NCBI RefSeq assembly: GCF_026344035.1
Contig: NZ_JAPKND010000001.1
Location: 372,001 to 436,000 of the forward strand
DNA from: Alcaligenes endophyticus
Lineage (GTDB): Bacteria; Pseudomonadota; Gammaproteobacteria; Burkholderiales; Burkholderiaceae_B
Direction: 5' to 3'
Length of the DNA stretch: 64,000 nucleotides
The notes beneath the pieces are model-generated. The model worked only from the letters and a program-made list of their open reading frames with translations, made no database searches and was not told the DNA's origin. The position numbers and the translations under genes are program-made. Below, piece by piece: positions 15,567 through 24,366 of the stretch (position 1 is its first letter; each line of letters opens with the position of its first letter).

Positions 15567-16744
15567 ACCTGCTCCTTGGCTGCCTGAGCGGCATGAACAA
15601 GCTTGCGAGCCATACTCCAGCGATGTACCTCGCTGGGACCATCATAAATTCGGAACGCGCGCATATCACAAAAGATACGCATGACTTCTTTTTCGGCTGT
15701 CACGCCCTGCCCGCCAAGTATCTGCACACTCCGGTCGACCACGCGCCATTCCGCTTCAGAACAAACTACTTTGGCTCGACTAGACTCAAAATTGCAGCGA
15801 TGTCCCTGATCCAGCATCCAGGCCGTGTGCCAGATATGTAGGCGCGCGGTATGCATATCCATGTCGTTGTCAGCCAGCATGAAACCGACCCCTTCGTGCT
15901 CGGCCAGCGGTTTATTGAACGCCATACGCTGACTGGCATAGTTCAATGCGGCATCGTGTGCACGACGCGCTTGCCCCAACCAGCGCATGCAGTGCGTCAG
16001 CCTAGCGGGCGCCAAGCGCACTTGCGCATAGCGAAATCCTTTGCCTACCTCGCCCAAGATATCTTCTTCGGGGACGTACAAATTATCAAATCGCAATACA
16101 CCATGGCCACCGGTAAAACAGCTATCCATGGCGTCCATATTGCGTTCGAGCACTATGCCCGTCTGATCCATATCAGCAAGAAACATGGTGGCCGAACCGT
16201 CTTCCATCTTGGCCATAATAATGACGTAACTGGCCCTATCGGCACCAGTAATAAACCACTTTTCGCCATTGATACGATAGCCTTTCCCATCGCGGGTTGC
16301 TGTGGTTTGCAGCATAGAGGGATCAGCGCCTGCACCGGGAGCAGGCTCTGTCATGGCAAAACACGAACGAATATGGCCTTGCACCTGAGGCTTGAGCCAA
16401 CGCTCTTGTTGAGCGGGGCTGCCTACTGCTTCCATCAAATGGATATTGCCTTCATCGGGCGCATGAATATTCATGGCGGTCGGACCTAACCATGAGTAAC
16501 CTGCCTCTTCGAACACCACAGCCTTGGCGATATGCGAAAGGCCCAACCCTCCCATCGCTATCGATGCATGCGGGGTCAACAAACCGGCGTCACGTGCTAG
16601 GCCGACCAACTCATTACGTAATGACTCATGCGGGCCGTGCGAGTCCTTGCGCGGATCATTCTCTAGTGGCATCACCACATCCCGGATGAAAGCTCTGGTT
16701 TTGCTCTGCAATGCTTTCAGTTCATCTGACAATTCAAAGTTCAT
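15563..16744 (-). CDS. Acyl-CoA dehydrogenase of the ACAD10/11 / LvaC type
   Basis: A 393-residue FAD acyl-CoA dehydrogenase fold: N-terminal helices, middle sheet CFAMTEPAPGAGADPSML and WFITGADRASYVIIMAK, and C-terminal QILGGQGVTAEKEVMRIFCDMRAFRIYDGPSEVHR. The usual catalytic Glu of RIYEGTSE is Asp here (RIYDGPSEVH), as in ACAD10/11 and LvaC relatives that work with a kinase. This points to removal of a phosphorylated hydroxyl rather than simple dehydrogenation; the inference rests on that residue and on the adjacent kinase. AAGGGA precedes the ATG. Linked to the SDR by ATGA. Confidence 0.85.
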   Translation of the reverse strand: MNFELSDELKALQSKTRAFIRDVVMPLENDPRKDSHGPHESLRNELVGLARDAGLLTPHASIAMGGLGLSHIAKAVVFEEAGYSWLGPTAMNIHAPDEGNIHLMEAVGSPAQQERWLKPQVQGHIRSCFAMTEPAPGAGADPSMLQTTATRDGKGYRINGEKWFITGADRASYVIIMAKMEDGSATMFLADMDQTGIVLERNMDAMDSCFTGGHGVLRFDNLYVPEEDILGEVGKGFRYAQVRLAPARLTHCMRWLGQARRAHDAALNYASQRMAFNKPLAEHEGVGFMLADNDMDMHTARLHIWHTAWMLDQGHRCNFESSRAKVVCSEAEWRVVDRSVQILGGQGVTAEKEVMRIFCDMRAFRIYDGPSEVHRWSMARKLVHAAQAAKEQV

Positions 16745-16833
16745 GTATTTCCCTTATTCTTTTAGCAGCGTGCACCGTGCATGCCGCCACGCCTCGTGTG
16801 AGCCGGCCGCTGTGTCACAAGCGTGCCGATGGG

Positions 16834-19800
16834 TCAAGCCGCTCTCTTGATTTGAATCACCTTGCTATCTAACTCAAGCAATAACTTCTCTTGCTGCTTG
16901 CGCGCTTGCAGTATGCTTTTTTCTCGTACATGCCCATAACCCCGAATATCCTCTGGGAGCGAAGCCAACGCGACGATCTTTTCATAAGCAGGCAAACGAG
17001 GACTGTTCAGCTTCTCCAGGATCATGGCTATAGTCTGCTCGTAATCGGTAATAAGCTTGCGCTCTAAACGACGCTCTTGGGTATAACCAAACACATCGAA
17101 TGCGGTATTGCGTAACGTTTTCATCTTGGCAAGCAAACGCAATGCAGGCATGATCCAGGCACCGAATTCCTTCTTGCTTGGCTCTCCTGTGATCGCGTCA
17201 GGCTTGGATAGAAAGGGCGGCGCCATATTGAAGACCAATTTGTAATCGCCCTCGAAGCTTTGTTGAACGCTGTCCAGAAATCCGCTATCCACATACAAGC
17301 GAGCCACTTCGTACTCGTCCTTAATAGCCAATAGCTTGAAATAGTACTTAGCGACAGCGTGCGTCAATTCACTTTGACCAGGGAAGCTGGCCTGCTCGGC
17401 CTTACGAACACGTTCGACCAATGCCAGATAGCGCTGGGCGTAAGCAGTATCCTGGTAATCCACCAAAAAGTTACGACGCCATTCTATGGCCTGCTCCATG
17501 TCTTTCATCGGCGCGGGAGATAGCGCTGCTTTATCACTGGTTTTGCGTGTCAGCAAGAGCTTTTCCACCCCTTTGGCATCCACAGCGGCGCGGCGCCCCC
17601 ACAAGAAAGCATCTTTATTCATTTGCTGCGCCGTCCCGTTCAGTTCGATCGCTTTATTAATAGCGTCCGCTGAAATCGGGATCAACCCGCGCTGGTAGGC
17701 ATAGCCCATCATGAACATATTGGCGGCAATAGTGTCTCCCATCAGTGCCACTGCAATACGACTTGCCTGCACGAACTCAGCATTATCTTCACCGACAGCA
17801 TCGGTAATATTTTTGCGTAAACTGCCGGACGGATACTGCATGTCAGCATTGCGCGCAAAATCACCTGGCATGGTCTCTTGTGTATTGACCAGCATGCGCG
17901 TCTTGCCCTTGTGCGTCAGTGCCAGAGATTTGGAGTTGCCCGCAACAATCATGTCGCACCCCAGGACCAAATCAGCACCGCCAGGGGCAATACGTATCGT
18001 CTTAATGGCCTCTGGCGTTTTACCAAAACGCAAGTGGCTCCAGACCGATCCGCCTTTTTGAGCTAAACCAGCCATATCTAACAAGCCACAACCACGCCCT
18101 TCCAGATGCGCAGCCATCCCAAGAATGGCGCCTATAGTTACCACCCCGGTCCCACCCATGCCCGTCACCAGAATGCTGTAGACGTCTTTATCTAACGAAG
18201 GCAACACGGGCTCGGGCAGAACAGGGAAAACACCGTCGCCGCTATTGATTTTTTCAGGTTTGCGCAACTGTCCGCCTAGCACGGTCACAAAACTAGGGCA
18301 GAAGCCTTTAACACACGAAAAGTCTTTATTGCACGAAGATTGGTCGATAGTACGCTTGCGACCTAATTCGGTTTCAAGCGGTTGCACTGACACGCAGTTT
18401 GACTTAACACCGCAATCCCCGCAGCCCTCACACACAAGATCATTAATCACAATGCGCTTGGCGGGATCAGGAAAGGTGCCTCGCTTGCGCCTGCGGCGCT
18501 TTTCGGCGGCACATGTTTGATCGTAAATCAGCACCGTGGTGCCTTCGATTTCGCGCAACTGCGTTTGCACCGCGTTGATCGTGTCACGATGATGAATCGT
18601 AGTGCCCTTTGGCCAAACCACATCCGCTGGGTACTTGTCGGGTTCATCGGTTACGACAACCACACGCTTGACGCCTTCGGCAAATACTTGATGCGCAATG
18701 GTAGGTGGATCTAGCGGCCCATCGTGCTGCTGTCCACCCGTCATTGCCACGGCATCGTTATACAGAATTTTATAAGTGATGTTCGTCTTGGCGGCAACTG
18801 CAGCGCGGATTGCTAACAAGCCAGAATGAAAATATGTACCGTCCCCTAAGTTCTGGAACATATGCTTGCGCTTTGAAAAAGGCGCCTCGCCAACCCATGA
18901 CAAGCCTTCTGCACCCATTTGCGTATAACCAGTGGTTGAGCGCTCCATGGCTTGAGCCATCCAACTGCAACCTATACCGGCATATGCCTTACTACCCTCG
19001 GGCAAGACCGTAGAAGAGCTGTGCGGGCAGCCGCTACAGAAGTAGAAGCTACGCGACAGCACGTCCACTACGCCTTTGGGGGCACGGTAACCACGCAGTT
19101 CCTCTACCCGCGCACGCAACGTCTGTGTGTCGCCATGCCCCAACTCCACCAGCCGCTCGCCAATAGCGATGGCTATCTGATTGGAATCCAATGCCATTTC
19201 CGACTGCAGCAGCGTATCACCCTGTTCATCGAGTTTGCCTACAATTGCAGGCGCTGACGGCATACCGTATAACAACTCTTTCAGTTGGAACTCAAGCAGG
19301 CTACGCTTCTCTTCAACAACCAGAACCTTTTGTAGACCTTGTGCGAACTCCACCGCGCCTTGCGGCTCCAATGGCCATGTCATACCAACTTTGTAGACAC
19401 GCAAACCCATCTTTGCAGCAGCTTCTTCAGTAAGATTTAACTCGTCAAGAGCCTGCAATACATCCAAGTAGCTTTTGCCATGAGTGATGATCCCCAAGGT
19501 GGGTGCATCGCCACTCATTACGATTCGGTCAATATGATTGGCACGCGCAAACGCCTTGACTGCGCCCAGCTTGTAACGATGCAAGCGCGCCTCTTGGGCA
19601 TGCGGGGTATCTGGCTGGCGCAGGTTCAACCCATCCGACGGAAAATCAACGTCGCTGGGCAAGTCAATCTTAACGCGATCGACATCCACATCAATCGAGG
19701 CGGTTGCTTCGACCGTGTCCTTGACGCATTTCATGCCGACCCAACAACCGCTGTAACGCGACAGCGCCCAGCCCAAAACGCCGTAGTCCAGAATTTCTTG

Positions 19801-20328
19801 TACGCCGGATGGGCTAAGCACAGGAATCATCGCGTCAACCATTGCAAATTCGCTTTGATGGCACGTGGTAGACGACTCACAGGTATGGTCATCGCCCATC
19901 AGTACCAGCACACCACCGTGCTTGGATGAGCCCGCTAAGTTACCGTGGCGAAACGCATCACCCGTGCGATCAACACCCGGCCCCTTGCCATACCAAATCG
20001 AAAACACGCCGTCGTACTGCCCTTCACCGCTAGCCTCAGCCTGTTGCGACCCCCATACGGCGGTGGCCGCTAAGTCCTCGTTTACGCCAGGCTGAAATAT
20101 CACATTGTGTTCATTCAGAAATTTTTTGGCTTTATCTAGCTGATCGTCCAATGCACCTAAAGGTGAACCGCGATACCCAGTAATGTAGCCAGCTGTGCTT
20201 TTGCCCGCCTGCGCGTCACGCAAATGCTGCGTCATAGGCAGGCGCACCAAGGCCTGGGTTCCGGTAATAAAAACACGCCCTTTCTTCAAGGTGTATTTAT
20301 CATCAAGCTGAACGACTTTTAATGTCAT
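16834..20328 (-). CDS. Fused indolepyruvate (2-oxoacid) ferredoxin oxidoreductase, IorAB
   Basis: A 1164-residue fusion of both IOR subunits. Order: pyrimidine-binding alpha domain (GTQALVRLPMTQHLRDA ... ITGYRGSPLG), transketolase-like region, TPP/Mg domain around residues 440-590 (GIGCSWMAQ, NLGDGTYFHSG, YNDAVAMTGGQ), a Cys-rich segment that can hold an Fe-S cluster (VCEGCGDCGVKSNC ... CVKGFCPSF), a gamma domain (VTGMGGTGVVTIGAILGMA), and a C-terminal DUF6537-like part. The enzyme oxidatively decarboxylates aryl- or branched 2-oxo acids to acyl-CoA. It is the first gene of the operon. ATG 20328 (GGAGA eight bases upstream) was chosen over an ORF extension to 20349. Confidence 0.92.
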   Translation of the reverse strand: MTLKVVQLDDKYTLKKGRVFITGTQALVRLPMTQHLRDAQAGKSTAGYITGYRGSPLGALDDQLDKAKKFLNEHNVIFQPGVNEDLAATAVWGSQQAEASGEGQYDGVFSIWYGKGPGVDRTGDAFRHGNLAGSSKHGGVLVLMGDDHTCESSTTCHQSEFAMVDAMIPVLSPSGVQEILDYGVLGWALSRYSGCWVGMKCVKDTVEATASIDVDVDRVKIDLPSDVDFPSDGLNLRQPDTPHAQEARLHRYKLGAVKAFARANHIDRIVMSGDAPTLGIITHGKSYLDVLQALDELNLTEEAAAKMGLRVYKVGMTWPLEPQGAVEFAQGLQKVLVVEEKRSLLEFQLKELLYGMPSAPAIVGKLDEQGDTLLQSEMALDSNQIAIAIGERLVELGHGDTQTLRARVEELRGYRAPKGVVDVLSRSFYFCSGCPHSSSTVLPEGSKAYAGIGCSWMAQAMERSTTGYTQMGAEGLSWVGEAPFSKRKHMFQNLGDGTYFHSGLLAIRAAVAAKTNITYKILYNDAVAMTGGQQHDGPLDPPTIAHQVFAEGVKRVVVVTDEPDKYPADVVWPKGTTIHHRDTINAVQTQLREIEGTTVLIYDQTCAAEKRRRRKRGTFPDPAKRIVINDLVCEGCGDCGVKSNCVSVQPLETELGRKRTIDQSSCNKDFSCVKGFCPSFVTVLGGQLRKPEKINSGDGVFPVLPEPVLPSLDKDVYSILVTGMGGTGVVTIGAILGMAAHLEGRGCGLLDMAGLAQKGGSVWSHLRFGKTPEAIKTIRIAPGGADLVLGCDMIVAGNSKSLALTHKGKTRMLVNTQETMPGDFARNADMQYPSGSLRKNITDAVGEDNAEFVQASRIAVALMGDTIAANMFMMGYAYQRGLIPISADAINKAIELNGTAQQMNKDAFLWGRRAAVDAKGVEKLLLTRKTSDKAALSPAPMKDMEQAIEWRRNFLVDYQDTAYAQRYLALVERVRKAEQASFPGQSELTHAVAKYYFKLLAIKDEYEVARLYVDSGFLDSVQQSFEGDYKLVFNMAPPFLSKPDAITGEPSKKEFGAWIMPALRLLAKMKTLRNTAFDVFGYTQERRLERKLITDYEQTIAMILEKLNSPRLPAYEKIVALASLPEDIRGYGHVREKSILQARKQQEKLLLELDSKVIQIKRAA

Positions 20329-20355
20329 GCTGGTCTCCACTTTATGCACCTACTT

Positions 20356-20506
20356 ATTGTCGATCGAATTATTGTCAGCATGATTGTCGACACTTCGATA
20401 CATAGGAACCATTATGAAGATCGTGCTTATTTTTTACACTAGGAAAATCCCTAATACTTTCAATGGATAGACACCAATATACTTCTTATTATCAATGTGT
20501 CGACAC
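20356..20506. promoter_or_regulatory. Divergent iorAB/ridA control region with TGTCGACA operators
   Basis: Two palindromes share the core TGTCGACA: TTGTCGACAC at 20384-20393 near iorAB, and GTGTCGACAC at 20497-20506 near ridA. Each is followed by CTT and, a few bases later, GATACAT, so a longer module is repeated 113 bp apart. Three ATTGTC half-sites (20356, 20371, 20383) cluster on the iorAB side. GT-N2-AC cores suit FadR-type GntR repressors; the GntR gene that closes this operon is the obvious candidate. Confidence 0.6.
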
Positions 20507-20563
20507 TTATGTAGATACATTAGTGAAACACATTTTTTACGGTTTAACAAAGGGAGTTCCAGC

Positions 20564-20917
20564 ATGAGTATTCAACGTATACAGTCCAACGCCAGAATGA
20601 GCGCCGCGGTCATCGCTAATGGCTTTATATTTTTGTCAGGCCAAGTAGCGGACGACACTAGTGCCAATGTTGCTGGTCAAACAGAACAGATTCTTGCCAA
20701 AATCGATAGTCTGCTTGCCGAAGCGGGCGCCTCCAAAGAAGATATCGTCAGCGCAAACATCTGGATCGCCGATGCCGCTACCTTCAATGAAATGAATTCC
20801 GTATGGGATGCATGGGTACCACAAGGCCACACGCCAGCACGGGCGTGCGTTGAGTCCAAACTGGCTTTCCCACAATACACCGTGGAAATAGGTGTGACTG
20901 CCGTACTTAAAGCCTAA
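20564..20917 (+). CDS. RidA-family imine/enamine deaminase
   Basis: A 117-residue YjgF/YER057c/UK114 protein. The substrate-anchoring arginine (PARACVES, Arg93) and FIFLSGQVADDTS motif are present. RidA hydrolyses reactive 2-imino/enamino acids made by amino-acid oxidising enzymes to 2-oxo acids plus ammonia. It is divergent from the operon that encodes two such oxidising flavoenzymes and shares its control region, which makes a role in the same pathway likely. AAAGGGAG lies eight bases before ATG 20564; the in-frame ORF begins earlier but without a ribosome site. Confidence 0.9.
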   Translation: MSIQRIQSNARMSAAVIANGFIFLSGQVADDTSANVAGQTEQILAKIDSLLAEAGASKEDIVSANIWIADAATFNEMNSVWDAWVPQGHTPARACVESKLAFPQYTVEIGVTAVLKA

Positions 20918-20918
20918 A

Positions 20919-20960
20919 GCAATTGGCTGAAAGCGACAGTTGCCGTTTTCAGCCAATTGC
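20919..20960 (+). terminator. Strong hairpin after ridA
   Basis: A 14-bp perfect stem, GCAATTGGCTGAAA paired with TTTCAGCCAATTGC, begins two bases past the ridA stop codon. The + strand tail is AATAAAAAT rather than a pure T run, so efficiency is uncertain. It is the only obvious termination structure; 20961-21150 contains no gene that I can support. Confidence 0.6.
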
Positions 20961-21151
20961 AATAAAAATCACTGTCCCTTAAGCAGCTTAACCACTACCA
21001 AACGATGACCACTCTTAGGACGCCGACATGTGGGCTGCGGATACGCTCAACCAGATACCGTTGCACTACCTATTTGAGCCCTGTGTACCCTGTTTATAGC
21101 GTGCAGGACATCTGCAATTAGAATTATTCATCGTATCCCGCCATAAAAATT

Positions 21152-21190
21152 TACCCCCTCGGGCCGCCAAAAGCCCAACGTTCAGGGGTC
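21152..21190 (-). terminator. Terminator after the 182-aa secreted protein gene
   Basis: On the minus strand ACCCCT ... AGGGGGT encloses an inner GGGC/GCCC pair and is followed by AAATTTTT. It starts eight bases past the stop codon at 21197. Confidence 0.5.
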
Positions 21191-21196
21191 TTCTTA

Positions 21197-21745
21197 TTAT
21201 TCAAATAACTTATCAAGCGTAGGCATATGCGGTGTCAAGGCTGGCACATCTTGATCTGAGTTCTGTCTAAGTGACATGTTTCTTTGGTGACCTTTGCTCA
21301 TACCCGCCAAAATGGCCTGTTTTTTCTCTTCAGTGTACGCTGGGTTTTTCTGAATATTATTAACCGCCTCTTGGTACGCCTGCTCAACTTGTTGCGAGCT
21401 TAAACCACTTTTAGCAACAATATACGCGCTAACGGTACGATCACCCACCTGGGCCCACTGTTCGGCATTAGCAAACCCATGACGCAAAGCAAGCTGGCTG
21501 ACGTCGGCATACTCTGGACTATTCTTGTCCATTAATGCCAAGCCCGATGTCATCGGTTTAGAGGGGTCAATATCACGGGGCTTTTTATCATCGTACTTAC
21601 GACCAAGCTCTAAGGAGTCGGGCATGCTGCTGATGAAACGCTCAACCTGATCGGAGGTCAGCGGCTGGGCGTGAAGCAAGGAACTCAGGCCAAGAGAAGA
21701 AACCAAGATAGTCAGCGCAAGCGCAAAACGTTTGATACTAAACAT
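21197..21745 (-). CDS. Hypothetical secreted protein, 182 aa
   Basis: I do not recognise a family. The N-terminus is a good Sec signal peptide (KRFALALTILVSSLGLSSLLHA-Q, cleavage near residue 26), so the mature protein is probably periplasmic. The mature part is polar and helical, with LTSDQVERFISSMPDSLELG, a Lys/Asp-rich KYDDKKPRDIDPSKP stretch and a second helical block SSQQVEQAYQEAVNNIQ. No cysteines remain after the signal peptide. It stands alone between its terminator and a divergent membrane-protein gene. Confidence 0.7.
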   Translation of the reverse strand: MFSIKRFALALTILVSSLGLSSLLHAQPLTSDQVERFISSMPDSLELGRKYDDKKPRDIDPSKPMTSGLALMDKNSPEYADVSQLALRHGFANAEQWAQVGDRTVSAYIVAKSGLSSQQVEQAYQEAVNNIQKNPAYTEEKKQAILAGMSKGHQRNMSLRQNSDQDVPALTPHMPTLDKLFE

Positions 21746-22062
21746 ACACGCGAACTCCTAAAAACAATCAGGTAATACGAAACATACCAGCCCATCAAAG
21801 ACGGTCTATGTTACGCCCTCGCCCTTGCTTTAGCGCCGTTCATTTAGAGGGGAAAAACTATTGCTGGCCTGATAAAAAGGCTCTGTACGGCGCTTCAAAG
21901 GCACGCCACCTAACTGTTTAGCACTGCCAGCCCGCTAACGTGATACTCAAAGCATACTCCCCCGTTCATTGACACGGTTTCTTTCTCCCTCGTTTCCTAT
22001 AGCATGCTCGATAAACATTCAAAGGGCAGTGGCCCCTTAAGCAAAGAGGTTCGGAGAAAAAC
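21746..22062. other. Divergent intergenic region without recognisable gene
   Basis: This 317-bp stretch separates the divergent secreted-protein and membrane-protein genes and must hold both promoters. I find no well-spaced -35/-10 pair: TTGACA occurs near 21970 on the + strand but the nearest TATAG is about 23 bp away. No ORF, RNA or repeat is evident. Confidence 0.5.
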
Positions 22063-23043
22063 ATGTGGGATTTCAGTATTAAACGCTCTTTGGCTTTAAT
22101 GGCTCAGACCATGCCTTTTATCGTACTACGGTGCGCAGTCTATTTCGGCATTACCTTAGCCTACATCTTGATTACTGGCATAGGTTCGGGCATAGGCTGG
22201 GGCGTCGGCGGTTTAGGCAGCGAGGGCTTTCAAGCCAGTGCCGCATTTTGGGGCGGGGCCATCGGCCTAGGCCTAACAGCCGGCGTCGTTTATTTACTGA
22301 GGGAATACCTGCTTTATATGGTCAAAGCAGGGCATATCGCGGTCATGGTCTCTTTACTAGATGGTAAACCCTTTGCCGCTGGAAAGTCGCAAATAGAACA
22401 AGCCAACTCAGTGGTCAAGGCACGCTTCGCTCAAGCCAACGTGTTGTTTGTGCTTGATCAACTCATCAAAGGAGCCGTGACCTCCATCACCGGACTGATA
22501 CAAGGACTTGGCACACTACTTCCCATTCCAGGCATTCCTGCACTAATGAACCTAGTGCGCGCTTTTCTGCGCGTAGCGGTGGGTTTGGTGGATGAGATTA
22601 TTTTGGCTTACGCTATCCGCACAGAAAGTGACAATCCATGGGGCTCTGCTCGCTCCGCACTGGTGCTGTACGGACAAAATGCGAAAGGTTTACTAAAAAA
22701 TGCGGCATGGCTAACACTGTTTACGTATGGTCTTACGCTTGTCCTGTTTCTTTTTCTACTCGCGCCCGCTGCAGCCCTAGTCTATATCATGCCTGGCGCT
22801 TGGTCCGCTGGGGGCGTGATTATTGCGCTGGTGCTGGCCTGGGCTATCAAGGCAGCCATCATTGAGCCTTTTGCCATTGCCTGTTTGTTACAAGCTTACT
22901 TCCGCGCTATCGAAGGCCAAGAGCCTGACCCTGTATGGGAATCACGCCTCGACGGTGTCTCACGTCAATTTGGGCAACTAAAAGATAAGGCTGCTAGTTG
23001 GACACACCCTGCCCCCGAGGCCAATGCTCACGCTAAACAGTAA
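22063..23043 (+). CDS. Conserved-type integral membrane protein, 326 aa, unknown function
   Basis: About six hydrophobic segments: LRCAVYFGITLAYILITGIGSGIGWG, a Gly-rich second helix IGLGLTAGVVYLL, a central amphipathic region, LRVAVGLVDEIILAY, LTLVLFLFLLAPAAALVYIM and ALVLAWAIKAAIIEPFAIACLL. The charged tail (residues 290-326) is cytoplasmic or disordered. There is no transporter or enzyme motif that I recognise. The ATG follows GAGGTTCGGAG. It is monocistronic and ends at a strong bidirectional terminator. Confidence 0.7.
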   Translation: MWDFSIKRSLALMAQTMPFIVLRCAVYFGITLAYILITGIGSGIGWGVGGLGSEGFQASAAFWGGAIGLGLTAGVVYLLREYLLYMVKAGHIAVMVSLLDGKPFAAGKSQIEQANSVVKARFAQANVLFVLDQLIKGAVTSITGLIQGLGTLLPIPGIPALMNLVRAFLRVAVGLVDEIILAYAIRTESDNPWGSARSALVLYGQNAKGLLKNAAWLTLFTYGLTLVLFLFLLAPAAALVYIMPGAWSAGGVIIALVLAWAIKAAIIEPFAIACLLQAYFRAIEGQEPDPVWESRLDGVSRQFGQLKDKAASWTHPAPEANAHAKQ

Positions 23044-23112
23044 GCACCACCAAAACTGTTCAACATGACATGCCACAATGGCATGAAAGAAAAACAAACA
23101 TCCGATGACAAA

Positions 23113-23150
23113 AAGGCAGAGCGGCCCACGTCGTGTGGCCGCTCTGCCTT
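23113..23150 (+). terminator. Bidirectional terminator between convergent genes
   Basis: A 14-bp stem, AAGGCAGAGCGGCC / GGCCGCTCTGCCTT, with a 10-nt loop lies between the membrane-protein gene (+) and the Bug receptor gene (-). The minus-strand tail TTTTTGTC gives a T run; the + side has TTGTGTT. It likely serves both genes. Confidence 0.8.
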
Positions 23151-23190
23151 GTGTTCATAAAAAGCTGTACCAAATCCCTAGAGATAAGTT

Positions 23191-24198
23191 TTAATTAATG
23201 CGGATATCGGCCTTGGTCGCGAGCTCTTTCCACATAGGAATTTCACGTTTGACGATTTCGTCGAGCTCGGCGGGTGTGCTTCCTACGATAACAGCGCCTT
23301 GCGCGTTAAAAGCCTCTTGAATTTCTTTGCGCCCGCTCAGCGTTTTGACCACCTCTGAAATTTTTTGTACGGCCGCTTCAGGCGTATTGGCGGGAGCAAA
23401 AAGAGCATACCAAGAGTCCACATCAAACCCCTCTAGGTCCTCAGCAACAGCAGGAATGTCCGGCATTACCGGCGTACGCTGCGCCGTTGAGACAGCTAAG
23501 GCCTTAAGTTGGCCATTTTTAATAAAACCTGTCACTGACGGAAGCGACACCCAGAGCAAAGGGATTTGGCCGCCGACCACATCAATGGTGGCCGGGCCAC
23601 CGCCTCGATACGGGACGTGCAAGAGATTTATATCCCCAGCCATTTGCTGAAATAACTCCCCAGCGATGTGGCTAGGTGAGCCTGTACCCGCTGTTCCGTA
23701 AGGAACTGCATCAGGCGAATGCTTCGCATACTCAATGAGTTCAGCAATACTAGAAGGACCGAAGGAAGGGTGAGCAACTAGGACCTGCGGCGCCGACGCC
23801 ACCAAAGACACCGGCTTAAAATCTTTTTCTGTATCAAATGGCAAGCCACTATAAATGGCCGGATTAATCGTATGGGACGATAAGGTCATCAGTAGGGTGT
23901 GTCCATCTGGTGCGCTACGTGCCACCATACTGGTAGCAATAGTGCCCCCCGCTCCCCCTCGGTTTTCAACGATTACAGTTTTCCCCAGCAGTTTACTCAT
24001 GGGCTCCTGAAGAATACGAGCCGCCACATCCACACTCCCCCCAGCCGGATACGACACAATCATATTGACTTGCTTCGTCGGGTACGGTGTTTGCGCGTTG
24101 ACTGCATAGGGCACAACCAAACATACCGCCGCCAATAAACTTGTATGTAGGCGCGTCTGGAAGGTCTTTTTTACTACTTTTTTCAAGGTGCTGCTCAT
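23191..24198 (-). CDS. Bug/TctC-type tripartite tricarboxylate receptor
   Basis: A 335-residue periplasmic binding protein. A signal peptide ending AVNA-Q precedes the mature Bug signature YPTKQVNMIVSYPAGGSVDVAARILQ, then VIVENRGGAGGTIAT, FKPVSLVASAPQVLVAHPSF and YGTAGTGSPSHIAGELF. Bug proteins bind small carboxylates and feed TctAB transporters or signalling; no tctA/tctB is nearby, so this is an orphan receptor. It follows the CoA-transferase/crotonase genes on the same strand, 168 bp downstream. ATG 24198 has AGGAGA nine bases upstream; the upstream in-frame extension is not credible. Confidence 0.92.
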   Translation of the reverse strand: MSSTLKKVVKKTFQTRLHTSLLAAVCLVVPYAVNAQTPYPTKQVNMIVSYPAGGSVDVAARILQEPMSKLLGKTVIVENRGGAGGTIATSMVARSAPDGHTLLMTLSSHTINPAIYSGLPFDTEKDFKPVSLVASAPQVLVAHPSFGPSSIAELIEYAKHSPDAVPYGTAGTGSPSHIAGELFQQMAGDINLLHVPYRGGGPATIDVVGGQIPLLWVSLPSVTGFIKNGQLKALAVSTAQRTPVMPDIPAVAEDLEGFDVDSWYALFAPANTPEAAVQKISEVVKTLSGRKEIQEAFNAQGAVIVGSTPAELDEIVKREIPMWKELATKADIRIN

Positions 24199-24238
24199 TG
24201 TCTGTCTCCTAGTTGTAGAGTAATCCCTTTGTTTTTCT

Positions 24239-24264
24239 CGATAACGCAGGATCAAACGTTATCG
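24239..24264 (-). repeat. Inverted repeat in the leader of the Bug receptor gene
   Basis: CGATAACG and CGTTATCG, perfect 8-bp arms with a 10-nt spacer, lie about 40 bp before the receptor start codon in the 168-bp gap after the crotonase gene. It may be an operator or an mRNA hairpin that sets receptor expression. Confidence 0.5.
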
Positions 24265-24366
24265 ATAATTTGGAGCGCACTGACCCCTGCCTGCTTGAAC
24301 GGCACAACATTTCTACTTAAACAGGAGGCGGTCTTATTTTTGAATGAAAGAACGATCGTTAGCTAA

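Noticed and set aside
15851-16489. 212-codon open frame on the + strand
   Set aside because: It lies wholly antisense within the acyl-CoA dehydrogenase gene, whose motifs are unmistakable; the frame has no recognisable protein features and no ribosome site.
21746-22062. Sigma-70 promoter for the 326-aa membrane protein
   Set aside because: TTGACA and TATAG are present but about 23 bp apart, too far for a normal promoter; I do not assign it.
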